Positions 46,042 through 54,530 of a stretch of DNA of 64,000 bases are shown here, piece after piece. The notes under the pieces are model-generated. The model was not told where the DNA came from. It saw only the letters and a list, made by a program, of their open reading frames with translations, and ran no database searches. A program made the position numbers and the translations under genes. Position 1 is the first letter of the stretch. The number at the start of each line of letters is the position of its first letter. Source of the DNA: JACCXG01 sp963785755 (lineage in GTDB: Bacteria; Acidobacteriota; Vicinamibacteria; Vicinamibacterales; 2-12-FULL-66-21); NCBI GenBank assembly GCA_963785755.1, contig CAWAXG010000037.1:1-64000 (forward strand), read 5' to 3'.

Positions 46042-46785
46042 TCATCGTCCTCCCGTGACGTCGATGAACGCTCCCGTCGTGAACGAGGCCTCGCTCGACA
46101 GCAGCCAGATCACGGCGTGCGCCACTTCTTCGGCCGTGCCTCCGCGCTTCATCGGCACGAAGGCTTTCACGCGGTCGACCCGGTTCGGCTCGCCGCCGCT
46201 CGCGTGCATCTCGGTATAGATGAACCCGGGCCTGACCGCGTTGACGCGAATGCCCTCCGCCGCAACCTCCTGCGACAGGCCGATCGTGAAGGTGTCGAGC
46301 GCTCCCTTGGACGCGGCGTAGTCGACGTATTCCCCCGGGGCGCCCAGGCGCGCCGCGCCGGAGGAGACGTTCACGATCGCGCCGCCGCGTCCGCCGTGAG
46401 CCAGCGACATGCGCCGCACGGCTTCTCGGGCGCACATGAAGGGGCCGATGACGTTGGTGGCGAAGATTCGCTGGATGCGCGCCGCATCCATCGACTCGAC
46501 CCGCGTCTGCGTCTCGAGGATCCCGGCGTTGTTCACCAGCCCGGCCAGCGGTCCGAGCTGTTCGTCGCAGGTCGCGAAGAGGCGCACGACGTCCGCTTCC
46601 GCGCTCACGTCCGCTTCCACCGCAATCGCGACGCCGTCGGCCGCTTTGATCTCCGCCACGAGCTGCTGCGCCTGTGCGAAGGCCTGGCGGTAGTTGATGC
46701 AGACGGCGTAACCGCGCTTCGCTGCCAGGCGCGCGATCGCCGCCCCGATGCCGCGGCTCGCGCCGGTCACGATTAACGATCCCAT
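46042..46785 (-). CDS. Short-chain dehydrogenase/reductase
   Basis: 247 residues, the standard length of classical SDRs. TGASRGIG at 7-14 binds the dinucleotide; NNAG at 85-88; catalytic S in VNVSSG (141/142), Y156 and K160 in YAASK; PG motif in NAVRPGFIYTEMHA. R32 after the second beta strand (NYRQ) favours NADP(H). Oxidises or reduces an unknown alcohol or ketone in the cytoplasm. No partner gene indicates a pathway. Confidence 0.92.
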   Translation of the reverse strand: MGSLIVTGASRGIGAAIARLAAKRGYAVCINYRQAFAQAQQLVAEIKAADGVAIAVEADVSAEADVVRLFATCDEQLGPLAGLVNNAGILETQTRVESMDAARIQRIFATNVIGPFMCAREAVRRMSLAHGGRGGAIVNVSSGAARLGAPGEYVDYAASKGALDTFTIGLSQEVAAEGIRVNAVRPGFIYTEMHASGGEPNRVDRVKAFVPMKRGGTAEEVAHAVIWLLSSEASFTTGAFIDVTGGR

Positions 46786-46894
46786 GGTCGAAAATGTACC
46801 TCTTCTCCAGCCGCTCAGAAAACGCGTGTGCGCTTCGTGCCTTCGTGCGGCGCGGTAGCGCGGTCGTCAGCCCGCCGAAGAAGTGGGTAAGGGT

Positions 46895-46923
46895 TTGAAT
46901 TCATTGGTTAGAAAAGCAATACT
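46895..46923 (+). promoter_or_regulatory. Possible sigma70-type promoter
   Basis: TTGAAT (46895-46900) and AATACT (46918-46923) with 17 bases between, upstream of the metallo-hydrolase start at 46977. Two mismatches in each box. Confidence 0.3.
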
Positions 46924-46976
46924 CCTTCGCGATTCCTCGTGTGAAGGAACTCCCGTCCACACTTCGGAGGCATGTA

Positions 46977-48515
46977 ATGTTGCGCAGAACGTTGACGCTT
47001 GCCGCCCTGCTCATCAGCATCCTGTCCACAGGAGCTGCCACGCAGGACACCGCATCGATCCTCGCCGCCGCGTCGAAGGCGATGGGGGCGGACACGCTGA
47101 ATTCGATCACTTACGCGGGATCGGCGCGAAACGGCGCCTTCGGCCAGAGCAAGAGCATCGGGGAGCCGCTCGGGCCGGTCAACGTCACCCGGATCACCGA
47201 GTACACCCGCACGATCAACTTCGCACCGCCGTCAGACCCGGCCGCGCTCGTTTCCCGCGCGACGGGCCCGACTCAACTGCCGGCCATCCCGGGCGTGCCG
47301 CCACAGCCGCCGGGCGTATTCAACCAGAACGTCACCGGGACGCAGGCCGCCTCCAGCTGGGCGCAGGCGCTGAACATCTGGACGACGCCGTGGGGGTTCC
47401 TGAAAGGGGCGGCCGCCAACAACGCCACGGTGCGCCAGCAGGGCGGCCAGCAGGTCGTCACGTTCTCGCCGGCGAACCTCAAGTCTCCGTCGGGCCAGAC
47501 CTACACGGTCACGGGCTACATCAACAACCGGAACCTCGTCACCAAGGTCGAGACCCGCGTCGATCATTCCGTCGTCGGCGACCTCCTGGTGGAATTCGAG
47601 TACGGGATCTATCAGGCGATGAACGGCGTGCAGGTCCCGACCCGCATCGTGCAGCGTCAGGCCGGCTTGCAGACCTTCGATGCGTCGATCACGTCCGCCA
47701 CGCCGAACCCGGCGAACCTTGCGGAGCTGCTCACGCCACCGCCGCCCGCGGGCCGCGGCGGTGCGGCGCCGGCGCCGGCGCCGGCGCCGGGTGGACGGGG
47801 CGGGGCTCCCCCTGCCGCGGGCGGCCAGCAAGCTGCACCGTCAGCTCCGCCGGTCGATCCCATCGGCGAGGGCGTCTTCAAGATCGGCGGCAATTACACC
47901 TCTCTCGCCATCGACATGGGCGATCACGTCCTCGTGGTCGAGAGCGGTCAGAACGACGCCCGTGGCACGGCGGTGATGGCCGCGGCCAAACAGGCGATCC
48001 CGAACAAACCGATTCGCTTCGTCGTCAATTCGCATCCTCACTTCGATCATGCCGGCGGACTCGGAGCGGCGGCGGCGGAAGGCGCCACGATTCTGACCCA
48101 CCGCAACAACGAGCAGGTCCTCGAGCGCTTGCTCTCCGGTCCGCGCACGCTCATCGGCGACAGCTTCGCCAAGGTCACGAAGCGCCGCACGAACGTCGTC
48201 GAAGGCGTGAGCGCGCGCGACGTGCGGAAAGGATCGAACGGGAAGGTCGTCGAGCTCCATCACGTGCCCAACGAGCACAGTGACGGCATGCTGGTCGTGT
48301 ATCTGCCGGTGGAGAAGGTGCTCTATACGGCGGACATCACCGTGGTGAATCCCACGCCGGTGCAGCTCGGCGTGTTGAAGTCGGCGGTCGAGGTCACCAA
48401 TCGGCTCAAGCTCGATTACAACTCGTGGATTCCGGCCCATCCCCCGACTCCGGACAAGCCGCTGACAAAGGCGGATGTCCTGGCTGCGGTCGGTGCCGGG
48501 AGTGGGAGTAACTGA
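46977..48515 (+). CDS. Metallo-beta-lactamase-fold hydrolase with long N-terminal domain, exported
   Basis: 512 residues; ATG 46977 follows GGAGG by about seven bases. Signal peptide MLRRTLTLAALLISILSTGA. Residues ~25-255 are a separate domain (VFNQNVTGTQAASSWAQALN; VTKVETRVDHSVVGDLLVEF). A low-complexity linker APAPAPAPGGRGGAPPAAGG is encoded by a (GGCGCC) repeat. The C-terminal domain is the MBL fold: HPHFDHAGG with H353, H355, D357, H358, then HVPNEHSDGM (third histidine) and YTADI (bridging Asp). A periplasmic hydrolase of unknown substrate. The part from 47784 onward is duplicated at 53631-54362 with two substitutions that I can find. Confidence 0.9.
   Translation: MLRRTLTLAALLISILSTGAATQDTASILAAASKAMGADTLNSITYAGSARNGAFGQSKSIGEPLGPVNVTRITEYTRTINFAPPSDPAALVSRATGPTQLPAIPGVPPQPPGVFNQNVTGTQAASSWAQALNIWTTPWGFLKGAAANNATVRQQGGQQVVTFSPANLKSPSGQTYTVTGYINNRNLVTKVETRVDHSVVGDLLVEFEYGIYQAMNGVQVPTRIVQRQAGLQTFDASITSATPNPANLAELLTPPPPAGRGGAAPAPAPAPGGRGGAPPAAGGQQAAPSAPPVDPIGEGVFKIGGNYTSLAIDMGDHVLVVESGQNDARGTAVMAAAKQAIPNKPIRFVVNSHPHFDHAGGLGAAAAEGATILTHRNNEQVLERLLSGPRTLIGDSFAKVTKRRTNVVEGVSARDVRKGSNGKVVELHHVPNEHSDGMLVVYLPVEKVLYTADITVVNPTPVQLGVLKSAVEVTNRLKLDYNSWIPAHPPTPDKPLTKADVLAAVGAGSGSN
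47765..47790 (+). repeat. (GGCGCC)4 simple repeat in a coding linker
   Basis: Four GGCGCC units plus GG, encoding Ala-Pro repeats of the MBL protein linker. The duplicated copy at 53631 starts within the last unit of this tract. Confidence 0.9.
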
Positions 48516-48560
48516 GTCACTGGAGGAAGGGAGTCGTTTCGTCGGCCGGGAGTGTTTCTT

Positions 48561-48585
48561 CAACAGGGAGGACGGGAGTAAGGGA
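48561..48585 (-). repeat. Dispersed ACTCCCGTCCTCCCTGTT repeat
   Basis: Plus strand reads AACAGGGAGGACGGGAGTAA between the convergent MBL and kinase genes. Confidence 0.65.
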
Positions 48586-48596
48586 GGGGCAGTCTT

Positions 48597-51308
48597 CTAC
48601 TTCTTCGCTTCCGGATTCCAGTTTTGCAGCAGGGTGATCGGCGCGGCGGCGCTGACCAGCACCGTGTTGATCATGAAGCGCCCGTTGAGGTCGACGTCGT
48701 ACTGTCGGCCCTGTGCCGCGTCCTCGCCGCCGCCGAAGATGCGCGTGGGAAAAAGCACCACCGGCACGCCAATTGAGGGCGTGGTCCCGACCACGGTGAT
48801 CGGAGCCGCCATCATTGCGCCCGCTGGGTTGAGGTAATAGAGTTCGTTGCCGTCGGGCCGCCACCGCGGATAGATACCGCCCGCTGTGGACACTTGCCAC
48901 CGGACTTCAGCCGGGACCGGGGCCTTGCCGGTCGGAGTGGGCGGGACAAAGGGCCGGATGTAGATCTCGTTCCGCCCCGATTCGTTCGACTCGTAGGCCA
49001 CCCACCGCCCGTCCGGAGAAAACGCGCCATAGCCCTCGCGTGCCGGGGTCTTCAGGAACACCGACGGCGTACGATCGCCAAACATCGGCACGACCCAGAG
49101 GTCGAGGCCCGTCTGCGGGTCGATGCTGCGATACAGCAGGAAGCGCCCGTCCGCCGACCAGCTCTCGGGGGTCTTGACCTGGTCGGAGGCCAGGAGACGC
49201 TCGTCCGCCCCCGCACCGCTGGCGAGCTTCTCGTAGATGTCATCTGCACCCGTCCTGTTCGAGCGGAACACGATCCGGGTGCCGTCGGGCGACCACACCG
49301 GCTGCGTGTCGGGCGCCGCATCAAACGTGAGACGGATCGCGCGGGCGCCGTCCAGCAGCCAGAGGTCAATGTTGTCCTGCACCGTACGAGACACGACCAC
49401 TCGACGGCCGTCAGGGGAGACGTTCGGATTGGCAAGCGTGGAGTCCGGGTCGAAGAGGGTGCCTCGCGCCGCGCCCGACCGATCGACCCAGGTCAATTGC
49501 CGTTGGCCACCTGTCGCCGCCCGGTAGGCCACCAGCCCGGGGCCGGACACCGAGACCGCGCTCCGGCCCTGTGTATCGACCGGCACGCCGTCGGCGATGG
49601 TCACCGGCTCGCCTGTGAGGGCGGCCTTCGCGACATCCAGGCGCTGCGCCACGAGCGTGCCCGCCCGCACGCACAGCATCCACCCGCTTCCGCGAAACGG
49701 TCCGGCGCCCCCAGGCCCCTCGGGCAGATACATCGCGGCGCTATAGGTGGGCGTCAGCCGGATCGGGGCGCTGCCGTCGAGCGTGCCGAGGTAGATCCCG
49801 GTCGCGTCCGGCGCGCCCGCTGCCGTGAACAGAAACCGGCGGCCATCCGGCAAGAACTGCGGCGAGAGGTGGCCGACCTGCCTCGGGCCGAACGTTGTCG
49901 CCGCGGCCACCACGCCCCCCTTGGCGGACACGCGCATCAGGGTGCTTCTCGTAAACGGAGCAAAGACAATGACATCGTTTGCGCTCCACGTCGCGCCGCC
50001 ACCGGACGTGACCGGCGCGAGTGTTTGCGGCGCGCCGCCGCCAAGGTCGAGCCGCTTCAGCGAGTTCCCGGCCATGAAGCCGACCGACCGGCTGTCGGGC
50101 GACCAAAAGGGCCCTCTGGCCCCCTCGGTTCCGGGCAGCGGCCGCGCCGTGGTCGTGGCGAGCGACCGCAGCCACAACTGGGATACGCCATCACCCGAGG
50201 CCGAAAAGACGATCTGCCGGCCGTCGGGCGAGAGGGCAAAGTCCAACGGCTGGGCGCTGCCGGGCGTGACGATGTCGACGCGCGTCTCGAGCGCCACTGG
50301 CGGTGGCGTTTCTCGCAGATGCCGCACCGCGGGAATGGCGGTCGCCATAGCAACAATCACCGAAGCGACGGCGAGTGCGGTCATCCCCGCCAGCCGTCCC
50401 TGAGAGGGCGTGGTTGTTGCCGTCGCGGTCGTCTGCGCACCGACCGTCTCGAACGCGCCCTCCAGCGCCAGGCGCACATCGCGGATGTCACCGGCGCGAT
50501 GCTTCGGATCCTTCCTCAGGCACAGGCGGAGCGCCTGACTGACGCGCGCGGGCACCGACGGCGGAAGCGCATCGAAGTCCGGCTCCCGCTGCAAGACCTT
50601 CGAGAGCGTCATCGACACGTCTTCGGCTTCGAACGCCCGCCTGCTCGTGAGCATCTCGTACAGCACGGCACCGAAGGCCCAGATATCCGCGCGCTTGTCG
50701 ACCGTCTTCCCGCGCGCCTGCTCCGGCGACATGTAGGCAGCCGTGCCAAGAAGCATCCCGGCGTGTGTCATCGCCGGTGTCGTGATTGTCGGCGACATCG
50801 ACAGGTACGGCGACGAGCCTGCGGCGGGCTCCATCGCTTTCGCGAGGCCGAAGTCGAGCACCTTCACCGTGCCGTCGGATCGCACCTTGATGTTCGCGGG
50901 CTTCAGGTCGCGATGGATGATGCCCTGTTCGTGCGCGGCTTCGAGCGCGTCGGCTATTTGACTCGCGATCGGTAACGCCTCATCGAAGGGAATCGCGCCG
51001 CGGGTAATACGCTGCGACAGATCCTCCCCCTCGACGAGTTCCATCACGAGGGCGTGCAGACCCGCCGATTTCTCGAAGCCGTAGATCGCGGCGATGTGAG
51101 GATGATTCAGTGACGCCAGCGTTCTTGCTTCGCGCTCGAACCGCGCCCGGCGGTCGGGATCAGAAGCGAACGCGTCCGGCAGGATCTTGATCGCGACCTG
51201 GCGGCCGAGCGTCGTGTCCCTCGCCCGATACACCTGCCCCATGCCGCCTTCACCGATCGGTGCGTTGACTTCGTAGACGCCGAGGCGGGTGCCGGGAGTG
51301 AAAGCCAG
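48597..51308 (-). CDS. Ser/Thr kinase with C-terminal PD40 propeller; CTG start
   Basis: 903 residues if read from CTG 51308. The first ATG (51242) would cut the glycine loop GEGGMGQV in half; an in-frame TAA lies four codons before the CTG, and no ATG, GTG or TTG lies between. From CTG the N-terminus aligns without gaps to the kinase at 38191-40863 (both have K41). Kinase about 12-270 with HRDLKPANI and DFGLAKAM; one membrane helix about 300-320 (ALAVASVIVAMATAIPAV); C-terminal propeller (FALSPDGRQIVFSASGD, FWSPDSRSVGFM, AFSPDGRWVAYES). Probably senses a periplasmic signal and phosphorylates cytoplasmic targets. TATAAT lies eight bases before the start, so the mRNA is likely leaderless. Confidence 0.85.
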   Translation of the reverse strand: MAFTPGTRLGVYEVNAPIGEGGMGQVYRARDTTLGRQVAIKILPDAFASDPDRRARFEREARTLASLNHPHIAAIYGFEKSAGLHALVMELVEGEDLSQRITRGAIPFDEALPIASQIADALEAAHEQGIIHRDLKPANIKVRSDGTVKVLDFGLAKAMEPAAGSSPYLSMSPTITTPAMTHAGMLLGTAAYMSPEQARGKTVDKRADIWAFGAVLYEMLTSRRAFEAEDVSMTLSKVLQREPDFDALPPSVPARVSQALRLCLRKDPKHRAGDIRDVRLALEGAFETVGAQTTATATTTPSQGRLAGMTALAVASVIVAMATAIPAVRHLRETPPPVALETRVDIVTPGSAQPLDFALSPDGRQIVFSASGDGVSQLWLRSLATTTARPLPGTEGARGPFWSPDSRSVGFMAGNSLKRLDLGGGAPQTLAPVTSGGGATWSANDVIVFAPFTRSTLMRVSAKGGVVAAATTFGPRQVGHLSPQFLPDGRRFLFTAAGAPDATGIYLGTLDGSAPIRLTPTYSAAMYLPEGPGGAGPFRGSGWMLCVRAGTLVAQRLDVAKAALTGEPVTIADGVPVDTQGRSAVSVSGPGLVAYRAATGGQRQLTWVDRSGAARGTLFDPDSTLANPNVSPDGRRVVVSRTVQDNIDLWLLDGARAIRLTFDAAPDTQPVWSPDGTRIVFRSNRTGADDIYEKLASGAGADERLLASDQVKTPESWSADGRFLLYRSIDPQTGLDLWVVPMFGDRTPSVFLKTPAREGYGAFSPDGRWVAYESNESGRNEIYIRPFVPPTPTGKAPVPAEVRWQVSTAGGIYPRWRPDGNELYYLNPAGAMMAAPITVVGTTPSIGVPVVLFPTRIFGGGEDAAQGRQYDVDLNGRFMINTVLVSAAAPITLLQNWNPEAKK

Positions 51309-51316
51309 ACCGTCGA

Positions 51317-51322
51317 ATTATA
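51317..51322 (-). promoter_or_regulatory. TATAAT -10 box of the PD40 kinase
   Basis: Exact TATAAT on the minus strand, eight bases before CTG 51308. The expected transcription start falls on or next to the start codon. Confidence 0.55.
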
Positions 51323-51431
51323 TGGGCGGAGACCGCCGGCAAGGGGGCGTGTCCGCTCACCGGACGGAGCCGGGCGAAGAGATCCCCGCGTCTGCGCAGT
51401 GACGGATCTGGGCGTCGAACGCCTCACGCAG

Positions 51432-51460
51432 CCTTCCGCCTGAAGGCGGAAGCCACGAAA
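51432..51460. repeat. Palindromic element CTTCCGCCTGAAGGCGGAAG
   Basis: Near-perfect palindrome CTTCCGCCTGAAGGCGGAAG followed by CCACGAAAG. Identical through CCACGAA to the copy at 63957 and close to those at 32191 and 33779. Confidence 0.8.
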
Positions 51461-51467
51461 GAGTGAG

Positions 51468-52541
51468 CTAGCTGCCGGCCTTTGTGATCGGCGTTACCAC
51501 CATCTTGCGGAACGAGACGCGCGAGTGATCGCCCTGGATCATGATCGGACCCGGCGCGAGCTCGTCGTTGTCGAGCGCACCGCCGGTCATGGCCGGCAGC
51601 ACGGCGTTGTCGTGGACGCGCTTCCCATTCGCAGTGGCGGTCAGACGATTGCCGACGACGATCAGTTCGAGCGACTGCCATTCGCCGGAGGGCTTGGCGG
51701 CGTCCACGTCGGTGGCCTTCCAGCCGTAGATCGCGAGGAACCCCTGGCGTCCGGCCGTCAGCGGGTTGCCGCGGCCCAGCGCCAGCTGCAACTCGTAGCG
51801 GCCGCGGAGGTACAGCCCGCTGTTCTGCCCTTCATCGAGATTGAACTCGGTGTCGAGCTTGAAATCCTTGAACTTCTCCTTCGACACGGGATTGAAGGTG
51901 GTGTTCCCAGGCTCGTTCGACAGGATCCCGTTCTCGATCTTCCAGCCGCCGGTCCTCTGCGCCGTCTGTCCGGTCCACAGGTCGAGACTAGCGCCGGGAC
52001 CGACGAGGACGACCGGCGTGCCGTACGTGTGCTTGCCGTTGGCGTTCGACGGTGGCCAGGTCGGCTGACGCGTGCCGACCCAGTTGATTTCCTTGGCCGG
52101 CGACGCCGGAGGCTTCGCGGTTGAGGCCGGCGCCGCGGCCGCGGTGGCTGCCGCGGGCGCATTTGCCCGGCCGCGTGGCGGCAGGTTGCAGGGTTCCGGC
52201 GTGTGGCGCCCGATCAGTTTGCCGTTGTCCATCCGCGCCCGATAAATCGGCCCGCAGGCCTCGACCGGACTCTCTGGCACTCCTTCGCCGCGACCGTACT
52301 GGAAGACCAGCTCGTTGCCTTCCATGCGCACCCACGCGAGCGGTGTTGCGTGGGCGCTGCGATTCAGGAACCGCCCTTCGAGCTTGTCGCCATTTTGCGT
52401 GAGCTCGAGCCAGTAGACCTTGTCGGTGTCGGGCCCGGTGCCCTGGAGGTTCCAGCGGCCGACGAACGGGTTCTGATTCTGCCCGAAGACCACCGCCGAG
52501 GCGGCGACAACCAAGGCGGCCAGTGTCATCTTCACGCGCAT
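51468..52541 (-). CDS. DUF1080 (3-keto-disaccharide hydrolase-like) protein, exported
   Basis: 357 residues; ATG 52541 follows AAGGAG by eight bases. Signal peptide MRVKMTLAALVVAASAVVFG. Residues ~25-125 form a beta-rich domain (FVGRWNLQGTGPDTDKVYWL). After a Pro/Ala linker (ANAPAAATAAAAPAS), residues ~155-350 are the DUF1080 jelly-roll: KIENGILSNEP, FKDFKLDTEFNLDEGQNSGL, ELQLALGRGN, SGEWQSLELIVVGNRLTATA, GPIMIQGDHSRVSFRKMVV. Proteins of this family bind or cleave glycans, some as 3-keto-glucoside hydrolases. Periplasmic. The remnant of a kinase start lies 110 bases upstream and carries a TATAAT box pointing at this gene. Confidence 0.87.
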   Translation of the reverse strand: MRVKMTLAALVVAASAVVFGQNQNPFVGRWNLQGTGPDTDKVYWLELTQNGDKLEGRFLNRSAHATPLAWVRMEGNELVFQYGRGEGVPESPVEACGPIYRARMDNGKLIGRHTPEPCNLPPRGRANAPAAATAAAAPASTAKPPASPAKEINWVGTRQPTWPPSNANGKHTYGTPVVLVGPGASLDLWTGQTAQRTGGWKIENGILSNEPGNTTFNPVSKEKFKDFKLDTEFNLDEGQNSGLYLRGRYELQLALGRGNPLTAGRQGFLAIYGWKATDVDAAKPSGEWQSLELIVVGNRLTATANGKRVHDNAVLPAMTGGALDNDELAPGPIMIQGDHSRVSFRKMVVTPITKAGS

Positions 52542-52653
52542 GAAGGAGCTCCTTGAATTACCGGAATGCGGCGAGATTATCGCTTTCGCGCGGCCGTATT
52601 ACAACCACTACAGCCGGCAGATCAAAGGTTCGCGCTCGTACACCATCTCGGGG

Positions 52654-52747
52654 CCCATGCCGCCTTCACCAATCGGTGCGTTGACTTCGTAGACGCCGAG
52701 GCGGACGCCGGGAGTGAAAGCCAGACCGCTGAATTATATGGGCGGAG
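52654..52747 (-). pseudogene. Remnant of a PD40-kinase gene start with its promoter
   Basis: 94 bases match 51238-51331, the promoter and first 24 codons of the kinase at 48597-51308, with five substitutions and no indel. It preserves the TATAAT box (52733-52738) and the CTG start (52724). Coding similarity stops after GEGGMG, and the frame continues into unrelated sequence to a TAG at 52608, giving a 38-codon chimera. The rest of the 52542-52878 gap shows nothing recognisable. Confidence 0.85.
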
Positions 52748-52878
52748 CGACGGTGTGAAGGGATTACTCCGGGTTCACGCTACTTCGCCGACGAGGGATC
52801 AGTTCTTGGAGGTCTTTGTTAACGCTCGAAGAGAGAACTCCTAGAAAGCAACTCCCGTCCCGTCCTCCCTCGCCTCCC

Positions 52879-53630
52879 TTACTCACTACGCAGGGCGACG
52901 ACGGGATCGACGCGCGCCGCCCGGCGTGCCGGGAAGTAGCTGGCGGTCAGCGTCGTGACGATCAACAGCAGGCCGGTCGCGACGAGCGTCACTGGATCGC
53001 GCGCGGTGACGCCGAAGAGCAGCGTCGAGAGCAGGCGGGTGGCCACCAGCGCGCCGAGCAGCCCGGCAATCACGCCGATCGACGAGATTGAGAGCGCGCC
53101 CCGGATCACCTGACGGAGGACGTCCAGCCGCTGCGCGCCAAGCGCCAGGCGGATGCCGAGCTCTCGAACGCTGCGCGTGACGTCGAACGACACCATGCCA
53201 TACAAGCCGATGCAGGACAGCACGAGCGCCAGGACGCTGAAGGCGCTCGAGAGCATCGCCAGCAGCTGCTCACGCACCAGCGTCGTCGCGATCTGCTGCT
53301 CCATCGTACGGATGTAGTCCACGACGGCGTGGCTGTTCACGGCGCGGACTTCGCCCCGTACGGTCGCGGCAAGCTGCGACGGGTCCTGACGGGTCCGCAA
53401 CGCCACGGTCAGCAGTCCTTCCGGCTCGGACAGTTGCGACAGCGGCGTGTAAACCGTCATCGGCGCTTCTTCGCGAAGGCTGCGCTGGGTCGCATCCTCG
53501 ACGATCCCGACGATCGTCATCGGGCTGTCTTCGCCCTCGAAATAGTGGATGCGCCGGCCGATCGGGTCCTCGTTGCCGAAGAAGAAGCGCGCCAGCGCGC
53601 GATTGACTACGGCGGTCTTGTCTGCCGCCG
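52879..53630 (-). pseudogene. Truncated ADOP permease (C-terminal ~250 residues)
   Basis: Begins abruptly at ADKTAVVNRALARFFFGNED and continues through the second FtsX block (SCIGLYGMVSFDVTRSVREL) to RAARVDPVVALRSE. It corresponds without indels to 57069-57820, the C-terminal third of the permease gene at 57069-59715, with scattered substitutions concentrated near the stop. Everything upstream is missing: at 53630 it joins the truncated MBL copy head to head. It lacks a proper start, the first periplasmic domain and the first FtsX domain, so it is very unlikely to be functional. Confidence 0.9.
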
Positions 53631-54362
53631 GCGCCGGGTGGACGGGGCGGGGCTCCCCCTGCCGCGGGCGGCCCGCAAGCTGCACCGTCAGCTCCGCCGG
53701 TCGATCCCATCGGCGAGGGCGTCTTCAAGATCGGCGGCAATTACACCTCTCTCGCCATCGACATGGGCGATCACGTCCTCGTGGTCGAGAGCGGTCAGAA
53801 CGACGCCCGTGGCACGGCGGTGATGGCCGCGGCCAAACAGGCGATCCCGAACAAACCGATTCGCTTCGTCGTCAATTCGCATCCTCACTTCGATCATGCC
53901 GGCGGACTCGGAGCGGCGGCGGCGGAAGGCGCCACGATTCTGACCCACCGCAACAACGAGCAGGTCCTCGAGCGCTTGCTCTCCGGTCCGCGCACGCTCA
54001 TCGGCGACAGCTTCGCCAAGGTCACGAAGCGCCGCACGAACGTCGTCGAAGGCGTGAGCGCGCGCGACGTGCGGAAAGGATCGAACGGGAAGGTCGTCGA
54101 GCTCCATCACGTGCCCAACGAGCACAGTGACGGCATGCTGGTCGTGTATCTGCCGGTGGAGAAGGTGCTCTATACGGCGGACATCACCGTGGTGAATCCC
54201 ACGCCGGTGCAGCTCGGCGTGTTGAAGTCGGCGGTCGAGGTCACCAATCGGCTCAAGCTCGATTACAACTCGTGGATTCCGGCCCATCCCCCGACTCCGG
54301 ACAAGCCGCTGACCAAGGCGGATGTCCTGGCTGCGGTCGGTGCCGGGAGTGGGAGTAACTGA
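53631..54362 (+). pseudogene. Truncated second copy of the MBL-fold hydrolase gene
   Basis: Matches 47784-48515 with no indel and only two substitutions that I can find (CCAGC/CCCGC near 53674, ACAAAG/ACCAAG near 54314). The first ~269 codons, including the signal peptide, are absent. An ATG at 53763 would give a 199-residue cytoplasmic protein that still holds HPHFDHAGG and the distal ligands, but without export or the N-terminal domain. The join to the permease fragment falls in CGCCG shared by both parents. Confidence 0.9.
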
Positions 54363-54384
54363 GTCCTGGAGGACGGGAGTCTCT

Positions 54385-54405
54385 TCGTCGGCCGGACGAT
54401 TTTTT
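54385..54405 (+). terminator. Short intrinsic terminator
   Basis: TCGTC, loop GGCCG, GACGA, then six T. It follows the truncated MBL copy; at the intact copy (48535-48555) the T-run is replaced by TGTTTC. Confidence 0.5.
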
Positions 54406-54406
54406 A

Positions 54407-54435
54407 CAGGGAGGACGGGAGGACGGGAGTAATTG
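54407..54435 (-). repeat. Dispersed ACTCCCGTCCTCCCTGTT repeat, two copies
   Basis: Plus strand reads CAGGGAGGACGGGAGGACGG and then GAGTAATTGACA, a partly doubled copy. Confidence 0.6.
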
Positions 54436-54530
54436 ACAAAGGGAGTATTCGACAGGGAGTAGTCGACTGCTTGGCGAAACCGGCCGCCGAGGTGTAGCGT
54501 TGCGCGGGCAGCCCTCACCGTGGAGGTCCG

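Noticed and set aside
48894..50975. Plus-strand open frame of 693 codons opposite the PD40 kinase
   Set aside because: Antisense shadow of a conserved kinase; composition is typical of the reverse of GC-rich coding DNA.
52879..53685. The permease fragment as a small intact gene of 268 codons
   Set aside because: The first ~18 codons come from the reverse strand of the MBL fragment across the junction; the fragment lacks two of the four permease domains.
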